Positions 16,821 to 24,669 of a stretch of 64,000 bases of DNA are shown here, piece by piece. A program made the position numbers and the translations under genes. Where the stretch lies: the NCBI RefSeq assembly GCF_024198215.1, contig NZ_JAKCFA010000005.1, positions 372,001-436,000 on the forward strand, given 5' to 3'. Position 1 is the stretch's first letter. Each line of letters begins with the position of its first letter. This stretch comes from Myxococcus qinghaiensis (GTDB lineage Bacteria > Myxococcota > Myxococcia > Myxococcales > Myxococcaceae). A model generated the notes under the pieces. That model searched no databases, was not told the DNA's origin, and was given only the letters and a program-made list of their open reading frames with translations.

Positions 16821-17714
16821 ATGCTTCCCGTCATCCTCGCCCTGCTCCTGTCGCAGACGCCGCCCGCAGCCAACCCGCGCCAGCAAGGCGTTCCCATCGG
16901 CAAGGGCAAGACGCTGCCCACCGTGCGCCTCAGCGCGCCCTCCGGCGGCTGGACGGTGGACCGGATGCTGCTCATCGAGGGCACCGTCAGCGACACCACC
17001 ATCGACCCCATCGTCGTGTCCCTCAACGGCGACCGCTACCTGATGCGCACCTTCAACGGGCGCTTCAGCCGCAAGTTCCCCGCGGCCAGCGGCAAGAACG
17101 TCGTCACGGTGATGGCCACCAACCAGGCCGGCACCGCGCGCACCCAGGCCACCAGCTACGCGCAGGTGCCGCCCGTTCCGTTCAAGGTCATCCTCACCAG
17201 CGACACCGACGGCGTGTACACCGACCTGCACGTCTACGAGCCCACCGACACCAGTGAGAAGGACGGCCAGCTCGTCATCGGCTCCATGGCCCACGTGTAC
17301 TGGGCGGACACCTCCAGCCCGTCGGGCGGCACCTTCTTCCTCAACTCGCAGGGCGGTGACTTCGACCAGCCCGCGTACGGCCCGTACCTCTACATCCACC
17401 GCGCGCCGCCCAAGGGCGTGTACCTGGTGGCGACCAACTACTGGCCCAGCGGCGACAAGGCCCACACCCTGGCCACGCTCAACCTCGCGCTCTTCGAGGG
17501 CACGCCGAACGAGGTCCGCCGCATGGTGCGCATCCCCCTGGCCACGCCCGGCACCACGCGCGTGCTCGCGTGGGTGAACATCCTCGGCGACGGACAGGCG
17601 GAGGTCTACGTGCCCTCGCAGGACCCGAAGCCCACGCGCAAGGGCTGGCCCACCAACCTGGACGCCGCCCTCAAGGAACTCCAGACCAACGGCGGCGGCG
17701 AGGGCGACTACTGA
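16821..17714 (+). CDS. DUF2135 secreted protein (YfaP-like), first gene of macroglobulin operon
   Basis: A 297-residue exported protein. The first 18 residues (MLPVILALLLSQTPPAA) form a short signal peptide. Residues about 35-125 resemble an Ig-like/cadherin-type domain (VRLSAPSGGWTVDRMLLIEGTVSD, VTVMATNQAGTART), and residues about 130-270 are the DUF2135 domain (LTSDTDGVYTDLHVYEPT, YGPYLYIHRAPPKGVYLVATNYW). In E. coli the DUF2135 protein YfaP is encoded with a bacterial alpha-2-macroglobulin and DUF1175, DUF2138 and DUF2300 proteins; all five appear here. It is likely a periplasmic partner of the macroglobulin. The ATG at 16821 follows GAAGGACGCGCG. Confidence 0.85.
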   Translation: MLPVILALLLSQTPPAANPRQQGVPIGKGKTLPTVRLSAPSGGWTVDRMLLIEGTVSDTTIDPIVVSLNGDRYLMRTFNGRFSRKFPAASGKNVVTVMATNQAGTARTQATSYAQVPPVPFKVILTSDTDGVYTDLHVYEPTDTSEKDGQLVIGSMAHVYWADTSSPSGGTFFLNSQGGDFDQPAYGPYLYIHRAPPKGVYLVATNYWPSGDKAHTLATLNLALFEGTPNEVRRMVRIPLATPGTTRVLAWVNILGDGQAEVYVPSQDPKPTRKGWPTNLDAALKELQTNGGGEGDY

Positions 17715-17747
17715 CGCGCGCGGTCCGACGCGAACCAGTCCACCGCC

Positions 17748-18326
17748 ATGCTCGCCCTGTCCCTGCTCCTGCTGCTGGAGGCCACCGCACCCGCGCCCGA
17801 GTCGCGCGACGTGCTGCTGCGTCGGCAGGTGGCGCAGGTCGCGCTCGCGCAATTGAAGCAGCAGGACGCCGCGTGGCATCCGGACCAGCGCGACTGCGCG
17901 GGCCTCATCCGCTTCGCCTTCCGCACCGCCTACAAGCGCATCGCCCCGGAGCGCCTCGCCACGCCGCTGTGGCTGGACGCGCGCGGCAAGCCGTCGGACT
18001 TCGCGGACGCGGAGACGTTGCTGCATCACAGCCTGGTGTTCCTGGGCCGTGACGAGGCCACGCGCGACGCGGTGCGCACCGGCGATGTGCTCGCGTTCCG
18101 CCAGGAGCAGGACGCAGGCCCCGACTTCCATCTCATGCTGGTGGTGCGCCCGGAGGACCGGGCCCATGCGCCGGCGCGTGTCGTCTACCACCCGGGGGAG
18201 AAGGGCGCCGCCGTGCGCACCGGGCTCCTCCACAACCTCGCCGACGAGGCGCCACGCGAGTGGCGTCCGGTGCCCACCAACGGCGCCTTCCTCGGCTTCT
18301 TTCGTTTCAAGGAGTGGATGCCATGA
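17748..18326 (+). CDS. DUF1175 protein (YfaT-like)
   Basis: A 192-residue exported protein with a brief signal (MLALSLLLLLEATAPA). The core DUF1175 sequence shows QRDCAGLIRFAFRTAYK, with a Cys in the position of the nucleophile of NlpC/P60-like folds, LLHHSLVFLG, and HLMLVVRP, giving a Cys-His arrangement. By this pattern it may be a papain-like hydrolase or amidase of peptidoglycan; that is inference. The stop overlaps the start of the DUF2138 gene by four bases (ATGA), a sign of translational coupling. It follows the DUF2135 gene by 33 bases. Homologues sit in the yfa/mag-type macroglobulin operons of other Gram-negatives. Confidence 0.85.
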   Translation: MLALSLLLLLEATAPAPESRDVLLRRQVAQVALAQLKQQDAAWHPDQRDCAGLIRFAFRTAYKRIAPERLATPLWLDARGKPSDFADAETLLHHSLVFLGRDEATRDAVRTGDVLAFRQEQDAGPDFHLMLVVRPEDRAHAPARVVYHPGEKGAAVRTGLLHNLADEAPREWRPVPTNGAFLGFFRFKEWMP

Positions 18327-19951
18327 CAGCACCGTCGAGCCCTCCTCCGGGCACGCCGCCACCGGCGGGCCCACCGCCCAAGCGGGGCGGTCCTCCCAAG
18401 GGCCTGTTGATTGGATTGGGCACTGTCTTTGTCGGCGCGGCGGTGGCGGGGGCCTTCGTCCTCGGCCGTCGCACCAGCGGCCCTTCGTTGGGGGGTGACG
18501 ACGGCGCCAGCTCGCCTCCGCTCATCAGCGGCGCGAGCGGCAGCTCCGTTCCCCCCGCGCAGGTGGAAGGACTGCCCGAGCCCACCAGCTCGGAGCTGGA
18601 GGTGCCCGATACGAGCGCACCCCAGGCCGTGTGGCTGGACGTGCTCAATCCGCCCAAGGTGCGTGACGCGCTGGCGCGCAACGAGTGGCTGCGCGCGCAG
18701 CTGTCACAGCCGCTGGGGCAGGGCTTCGTCGGAGGCTGGGCCGGGTTCCTCGGCTCCACCGGTGAGGACCTGAAGGCCGACTTCACGGGCGCGGTGCTGG
18801 ACCTGATGGTGGGGCGCGTGGGCAACGCGCCGTTCCGCGTGGCGTGGTTCGCAGGTGGCACGCGCGCGAGCACGCCCGCGTTCATCCTGCCCAAGGCGAC
18901 GACGTCGGCGACGGCGGCCTACAACGCGCTGGACGCGGTGGCGAGCCGAGGCACCATGACGGTGAAGACGTGCCCGGGTGGCACGCCCACCCCCGTCGCG
19001 GAGGGGTTGGAACTGAAGCGCTGGCTGGTGGCGGAGCAGACGCTGTGGGCGGGCAAGACGCCGGACCGGCTCGTCGTGGCGCGGCACCCCGTCGCGGTGC
19101 TTCAGGGCCTGTGCGCGGAGGTGCCGGAGCTGAGCGCCGAGGACAACGTGGACTTGGAGCTGGGCTTCCAGCCCGAGGCGTTCGACCGCGACTTGCAGCT
19201 GTTCACCCACGTGCTGGGGCTGTCGCCGGACACGCGCCTTCAGTTCGGCGTGGAGGGTGACCGCCTGGTGGGCCGGGGCATCGCCGGCGAGCTGATGGAG
19301 GGCACCGCGCGCCTGGACAAGGCGCCGCTGTCCGACGACTTGCTGAAGCTGGTGCCGGAGGAGACGCCGGTGCTGCTGGCCATGCAGCTGAAGCTGCCGG
19401 AGACGCTGACGGCCGAGTCGCTCAAGGCCTTCTGGAAGTCGGGCGGCGAGGGCGCGACGCGCACGCGGCAGGTGGCGGTGGTGTGGACGCCGCGCGGGGA
19501 CTCGGCGCTGCCTCAAGAGGTGGCGGTGCTGTGGGGCCGCCCCGAGGACGGGCCCGCGCTGGAGGGCTTCTTCACCGGAGGCAGCAGCAAGCTGGTCCAG
19601 GCCACGGTGTGCAACCACGTGGTGCTGGCGTCGAGCGACGCGGAGCTGCAGGCGCTGCGCATGTCGTGCTCGGGCGGCAAGCCCAGCATGCTCGCCGCGC
19701 CGGGGCCGGTGGTGACGGGGCTGCGCGAGCCGAGCTCGGTGGCCTTCGGGGTGAATCTGGGACGGCTGCTCAGCGGCCTCACCATGGACGGCTTCCTGTC
19801 CGAGTCCCGAGTGGGGCGCAACGCGCCGATTCCGAAGGCGGCGCCCCCTGAAATCGAAGCGGCGCGGCGCGACCTGGAGTCGCTGCCGTACCTGGGCCTG
19901 CGCGGCACCGTGCAAGGCGATTCGCTGGTTCCTGGAGGTTTCGGGTCATGA
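18323..19951 (+). CDS. DUF2138 inner-membrane protein (YfaA-like)
   Basis: A 542-residue protein with a short Pro-rich cytoplasmic N-terminus (PPPGTPPPAGPPPKRGG), one membrane segment (GLLIGLGTVFVGAAVAGAFVLG, about residues 29-50) and a large periplasmic domain. QAVWLDVLNPPKVRDALARNEWL, GAVLDLMVGRVGNAPFRVAWF and the later repeats mark DUF2138. The start at 18323 overlaps the DUF1175 stop and its own stop overlaps the macroglobulin start (ATGA both times), so dosage of the three products is linked. It probably anchors the macroglobulin complex to the inner membrane, as MagA/B/F do for Pseudomonas MagD. The upstream in-frame extension was discarded because it lies inside the preceding gene. Confidence 0.85.
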   Translation: MTAPSSPPPGTPPPAGPPPKRGGPPKGLLIGLGTVFVGAAVAGAFVLGRRTSGPSLGGDDGASSPPLISGASGSSVPPAQVEGLPEPTSSELEVPDTSAPQAVWLDVLNPPKVRDALARNEWLRAQLSQPLGQGFVGGWAGFLGSTGEDLKADFTGAVLDLMVGRVGNAPFRVAWFAGGTRASTPAFILPKATTSATAAYNALDAVASRGTMTVKTCPGGTPTPVAEGLELKRWLVAEQTLWAGKTPDRLVVARHPVAVLQGLCAEVPELSAEDNVDLELGFQPEAFDRDLQLFTHVLGLSPDTRLQFGVEGDRLVGRGIAGELMEGTARLDKAPLSDDLLKLVPEETPVLLAMQLKLPETLTAESLKAFWKSGGEGATRTRQVAVVWTPRGDSALPQEVAVLWGRPEDGPALEGFFTGGSSKLVQATVCNHVVLASSDAELQALRMSCSGGKPSMLAAPGPVVTGLREPSSVAFGVNLGRLLSGLTMDGFLSESRVGRNAPIPKAAPPEIEAARRDLESLPYLGLRGTVQGDSLVPGGFGS

Positions 19952-22900
19952 GGATGATTGCTCGACTCGCGGTACTGACGGCGGTGGCGCTGTCCGGCGT
20001 GGCGATGGCCAAGCCGCTCTACATCACCGTGCCGCGCTCCTATGGCAGCGGCGAGCCGGTGGCGGTGGACGTGGCCTTCGAGGACAAGGGGCCGGTGGAG
20101 CTGCGCGTCCTCAAGCCCGACAACGTGGATGCATTCATCCGCGCCCAGGGCGACTTGCGGCGCGCGTACCAGACGCCTCCGACGATGAACAACCCGGGCC
20201 GCGCGCTCAGCCGCGGCGTCAACGCGGTGGGCATGCCGGGCCGGTGGTTGCTCGACGGGCTCAACCAGAGCTTCCGCGAGGACGTGCTGACCATCCTGCC
20301 GCCCGCGCCGAACCTGCCGGGCTCCAGCGAGCCGCTGGCCAAGGTGGCGGAAGGGCCCAAGAAGCTCGTCGGCGTGCCGCCGGGCTTCACCGTGGCGCGC
20401 AGCCAGTGGCTCAACCTGGACCTGGGCGGCGCGGAGCGCGACTTCAACGTGCCCGGCTTCAGCGCCAGCGGTGGTTACGGCTTCCAGGAGCGCCGCGTGC
20501 TGCTGGCGCCGCTGCCGGCCGGCACCTACGTCCTCCAGCTCGTGCAGGGGCTCGTCGAGGGCCAGGTGGTGCTCGTCGTCAGTGACCTGACGGTGCAGCT
20601 CAAGCAGACGGACGGCGAGGTGCTGGTGCGCGTGGCCGGCAAGGACCAGAAGCCGGCCGTGGGCGCTCAGGTGCAGGTGTACCTGCCCAAGGGCAAGGGC
20701 CCGACTGGGAAGACGGACGCGAAGGGCGAGGTGCGGCTGGACGTGACGGAGCCGCGCATCATCGCCACCGCGTCGGTGGGCGGCGACACGGCGATTGTCG
20801 ACACGGACTTCTACTCCACGCTGGCCGTGGCGCCGGACGTGTTCATCTACAGCGACAGGCCCATCTACAAGCCGGGCCACGAGGTGAAGTTCCGCGGCGT
20901 GCTGCGCCAGCCGGACACCTTCCTCGCGCGGCTGTTCACGCCGAAGAAGAAGGAAGTGAACGTGAAGCTCGTCTCGCAGGAGGGCCGCGCGCTCACCACG
21001 CGCGTGTCCGTGGACGAGTTCGGTGCCTTCCACGGCACGCTCAAGGTGCCCGCCGACCTGGGCACGGGCGTGTTGCGCGTGGAGGCGGAGCTGGACGGTC
21101 AGCCGCACCAGGGCGAGGCGCGCGTGCAGGACTACGTGAAGCCGACCTTCTATCTGGAGGCGGAGCCCGAGTCGGAGACGGTGGTGCCCGGCCAGTCGCT
21201 GCGCGTGAAGGTGCGCGCGCGTCGCTACGCGGGGGGCGTGCCCGCCGGAGCGAAGTACGAGGTGTTCCTGTACCGCAGCCTGCTGGACGCGCCCGCGTGG
21301 GTGGATGACTCCGGCAAGGGTGGCCAGGGCAGCGACGTGACGTACGGCTCGCAGTCCAGCAACGAGGGCAAGCTGAGCGTGCCGGAGCGGCTGTACTCCT
21401 CCGTCGCGGAGCGTGGTGTGACAGAGGACCCGTGGGCCAGCGCGACCGGCTTCGACGCGAGCGGCGAGGCGGCGATTGAAGTCGCGGTGCCGGAGCTGAA
21501 GGCGGGGGAGGAGCGGCTGCCGTATCGCTACTCGCTCACCGTGCGCTCGCGGGATGACCAGGAGACGTTCGCCAACTCGACGACGTCGTTCTTCCTGTCG
21601 AAGGTGGAGGTGTTGGGCACGGCGCGCTACTCGGACGCGGTGGTGGCCAAGGGCGGCGAGGCGCAGCTGTCGGTGCGCGCGACGACGCTGTCGGGCAAGG
21701 CGTACGGCGTCACGCAGGGCGAGGTGGAGTTCGTGCTGCGCAAGGCCGACGGCTCCGAGAAGAGCCTGGGCAAGCGCTCGTTCACCACGGCGGCGGACGG
21801 GACGCACCGCGAGAAGGCGCCCACGTCGGACGTGGGCGCGGTGCTGGCGCGCGTGGTGGTGAAGGACAAGCGCGGCGAGACGTGGCAGGGCGAGGAGTCG
21901 CTGCTCGTCATCGGCTCGGCGGACGAGGCCGTGGCGCAGGTGCCCAACCTCACGCTGGCGTCGCTGTCGGGCACGCTGGAGCCCGGGGACTCGGCGCGGC
22001 TGGTGGCGCTCCTGCCGGATGGCTGGGGGGCGGGCGGCCGTGACGCGGGCCCGGTGTGGGTGACGCTGGCGGGCGCCAGCCTCTATGACACGCAGGTGGT
22101 GGAGCTGACGGGCCGCACGCTGGTGCACAGCTTCAGCGTGGAGAAGCGCTTCGGCGGCGCGGTGTATGCGTCCGTGGCGTACCCCACGTCGACGGGCCGC
22201 TGGGAGGAGCGCACGGTGGCGTTCCGCGTGATTCCGCGCGAGCGCACGCTCACCGTGGAGCTCCAGCCGCGTCGCGCCGAGGCCACGCCGCTGACCGAGC
22301 AGACCATCGACGTGCGCGTCGTGGACCACGAGGGCAAGGGCGTCGTCGCGCAGCTGTCGCTGGGCGTGGTGGACAAGGCCGTCTACGCCATCCAGTCCGA
22401 GTTCCGTCCCAGGGTGCTGGACTTCTTCTACCCGCCGGCGCGCAACAACGTGTCCAACTTCTACTCCTCGGAGTTCCAGGGGTACGGGTACGGCGAGGCG
22501 CTGGCGCGGAAGATGGCGGGGCTGCCGGACCATGCCTTCGCGTCCATCAAGCCGCCCAGCCGTCAGGCGAAGGACCTGGAGAAGGACACGGCGCACTGGG
22601 ACCCGACGGTGGTGACGGACCGGGATGGTCGCGCCACGGTGCGCTTCACGCTGCCGTCCAACCAGACGCTGTGGGTGGTGACGGCGGTGGCGGCGGACAC
22701 GTCCGGCCGCTTCGGCGAGAGCACGTCCGAGTTCGCCACGCGCGGGGGCCTCAACCTCTACGCGGCGCTGCCGCAGTTCCTGCGCCAGGGTGACGAGGCG
22801 CTCGCGTCCATCCGGCTGTCCGCGGGGGAGAAGTCGCCGGGGAGCCAGCTGCTCGAGGTGAAGCTCGCGTCGCTGGGCGCGCTGAAGGCTGACCAGTCGC

Positions 22901-24666
22901 AGCACAAGGTGGAGCTGGCGAAGGGCGGCGAGCAGGTGGTGCCGCTGACGCTGCGCGCCGCTTCGACGGGTGATGCGCAGCTCATGGTGGACGTGTCGGG
23001 TGGCAAGGACCCGCTGAAGGACCGCAAGCTGTTCCAGGTGGAGTCGTCGGCGGTGGAGGACGTCGTCAAGGTGAGCGCCTGGGGTGGTGGCGCGCTGGAG
23101 GTGCCAGCGGCGAAGGAGGCGACGCTGACGCGCGTGGAGCTGGTGCTCCAGCCGTCCATCGTCGACGCGGCGCTGTCCAACGTGCGCGAGCTCTTGTCGT
23201 ACCCGTACGGGTGCCTGGAGCAGCTCGTGTCGACGACGGTGCCCAACGTGGCGGTGTACCAGGTGCTCCAGCAGGCGGGCGCGCTGGCGAAGCTGGACAC
23301 GGAGACGCAGGCGCTGCTGGCGGAGGCTCGCAGCCGCTCCGTGCAGGGCACCGCGCGCATCCTCAACCTGTCGGTGAAGGGCGGCGGCTTCACCTGGTTC
23401 GGCGGCTACAGCACGCCGAGCCTGCCGCTCACGCTCATCGCGCTGGACGGTCTGGCGTACGCGGCCGAGGCGGGCCTGGTGGACCGCGCGGACCCGCGCC
23501 TCGTGGAGAGCACGCGCTGGCTGGAGGCGCAGGAGGGCCTGCCGCCCGAGTACGAGGCCACGCGGGCCTACGTGCTGGCGCGGCTGGAGGGGCCGAAGCA
23601 GGCAGCGCGCGTGCGTGCGCTGGTGGAGGCCTCCGAGTCCGGCGAGCTGTACTCGCTGGCGCTGGCGGTGCTCGCGGCGGAGAAGGCGGGCGTCATCAAG
23701 GAGCCGGCGCTCCAGGCGCGCATCAACTCGCTGGTGAAGCGCAGCTCGGAGGGGTTCACGACGCTGGCCGCGTACAAGCCGGGCCAGGAGCTGGAGACGT
23801 CGGAGGCGTTCTTCCGCTTCCCGCTGCGGCGCGTGGGCATGACTGCGATTGCCGCGCACGCGGCGTCGTTCGGCACGCTGGATGTCACCCGCGCCCGCAA
23901 GCGCATCCTGGAGATGCTGTCCGAGCCGGACCTGTCCACGTTCGACCGGAGCACCGCGCTCTTGCACTCGCTGTGGCTGTTGGAGCGCGACGCGAAGGCG
24001 TTCAAGGGCATGACTCCGCCGGAGGTGAAGGGCACCAAGGGCGCGGTGAAGTTCTCGCCGCGCGGCATGGGCCTGGTGGCGACGCTGGAGCCGGGGACGC
24101 GCACGGTGGACGTGGGCGGCTTCGACGGCGTGGCGACGCTTCAGGCCACCGCGCTCACGCCGCTGTCCGCGGTGCGTGCGCAGGCGGAGGGAATGTCGCT
24201 GTCGCGTGCGTACTACGCGCTGCGCGAGGGCGGGAAGGTGAAGCTCGGCGCGGGGGACACGGTGTCGCAGGGCGAAGAGGTCTACGTGGAGCTGACGATG
24301 GACGCGCGCGGGAGCAACAAGGTGCGTTCGGCGTACTACGTGGTGGAGGACGCGGTGCCCGCGGGCTTCGTGGCGCTCCAGGAGGACAAGGCGTTCCGCG
24401 GTCCTCCGCACTCGCTGCCGCTGGTTCCGGAGGCGCTGAAGCGCCGGGTGCTGAGCCCGGAGCGCGCGACGTTCTTCTTCGAGGAGCCGGCGTGGTGGAG
24501 CGACAGCCCGCGCACGGTGGGCTACGTGCTGCGCGCGCAGTTCCCCGGCACGTTCTCCGCGCCTCCCGCGAGCATCGAGGACATGTACGCCGCGAGCATC
24601 CACGGCCGCACGGCCGCGGACTCGCTGAAGGTGGTCCCGTCGAAGAAGGGCACGGGAGACCTGTAG
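19948..24666 (+). CDS. Bacterial alpha-2-macroglobulin with thioester motif
   Basis: A 1572-residue periplasmic protein with a cleavable signal (LAVLTAVALSGVAMA), MG-type beta domains including FIYSDRPIYKPGHEVKFRGV (MG2-like, near residue 290) and LSLGVVDKAVYAIQSEF, and a thioester domain with YPYGCLEQ, Cys1089 to Gln1092. Such proteins trap proteases; the Cys-Gln thioester can bind the attacker covalently when the bait region is cut. Eukaryotic homologues are innate immune inhibitors. In the two-type scheme for bacteria, the yfaS/mag-type operon copy usually lacks CxEQ and the pbpC-linked copy has it; here CLEQ occurs in a yfa-type operon. Likely protects the periplasm against proteases released by prey or competitors, a plausible need for a predator. 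Overlaps the preceding gene by four bases. Confidence 0.92.
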   Translation: MRMIARLAVLTAVALSGVAMAKPLYITVPRSYGSGEPVAVDVAFEDKGPVELRVLKPDNVDAFIRAQGDLRRAYQTPPTMNNPGRALSRGVNAVGMPGRWLLDGLNQSFREDVLTILPPAPNLPGSSEPLAKVAEGPKKLVGVPPGFTVARSQWLNLDLGGAERDFNVPGFSASGGYGFQERRVLLAPLPAGTYVLQLVQGLVEGQVVLVVSDLTVQLKQTDGEVLVRVAGKDQKPAVGAQVQVYLPKGKGPTGKTDAKGEVRLDVTEPRIIATASVGGDTAIVDTDFYSTLAVAPDVFIYSDRPIYKPGHEVKFRGVLRQPDTFLARLFTPKKKEVNVKLVSQEGRALTTRVSVDEFGAFHGTLKVPADLGTGVLRVEAELDGQPHQGEARVQDYVKPTFYLEAEPESETVVPGQSLRVKVRARRYAGGVPAGAKYEVFLYRSLLDAPAWVDDSGKGGQGSDVTYGSQSSNEGKLSVPERLYSSVAERGVTEDPWASATGFDASGEAAIEVAVPELKAGEERLPYRYSLTVRSRDDQETFANSTTSFFLSKVEVLGTARYSDAVVAKGGEAQLSVRATTLSGKAYGVTQGEVEFVLRKADGSEKSLGKRSFTTAADGTHREKAPTSDVGAVLARVVVKDKRGETWQGEESLLVIGSADEAVAQVPNLTLASLSGTLEPGDSARLVALLPDGWGAGGRDAGPVWVTLAGASLYDTQVVELTGRTLVHSFSVEKRFGGAVYASVAYPTSTGRWEERTVAFRVIPRERTLTVELQPRRAEATPLTEQTIDVRVVDHEGKGVVAQLSLGVVDKAVYAIQSEFRPRVLDFFYPPARNNVSNFYSSEFQGYGYGEALARKMAGLPDHAFASIKPPSRQAKDLEKDTAHWDPTVVTDRDGRATVRFTLPSNQTLWVVTAVAADTSGRFGESTSEFATRGGLNLYAALPQFLRQGDEALASIRLSAGEKSPGSQLLEVKLASLGALKADQSQHKVELAKGGEQVVPLTLRAASTGDAQLMVDVSGGKDPLKDRKLFQVESSAVEDVVKVSAWGGGALEVPAAKEATLTRVELVLQPSIVDAALSNVRELLSYPYGCLEQLVSTTVPNVAVYQVLQQAGALAKLDTETQALLAEARSRSVQGTARILNLSVKGGGFTWFGGYSTPSLPLTLIALDGLAYAAEAGLVDRADPRLVESTRWLEAQEGLPPEYEATRAYVLARLEGPKQAARVRALVEASESGELYSLALAVLAAEKAGVIKEPALQARINSLVKRSSEGFTTLAAYKPGQELETSEAFFRFPLRRVGMTAIAAHAASFGTLDVTRARKRILEMLSEPDLSTFDRSTALLHSLWLLERDAKAFKGMTPPEVKGTKGAVKFSPRGMGLVATLEPGTRTVDVGGFDGVATLQATALTPLSAVRAQAEGMSLSRAYYALREGGKVKLGAGDTVSQGEEVYVELTMDARGSNKVRSAYYVVEDAVPAGFVALQEDKAFRGPPHSLPLVPEALKRRVLSPERATFFFEEPAWWSDSPRTVGYVLRAQFPGTFSAPPASIEDMYAASIHGRTAADSLKVVPSKKGTGDL

Positions 24667-24669
24667 TCG

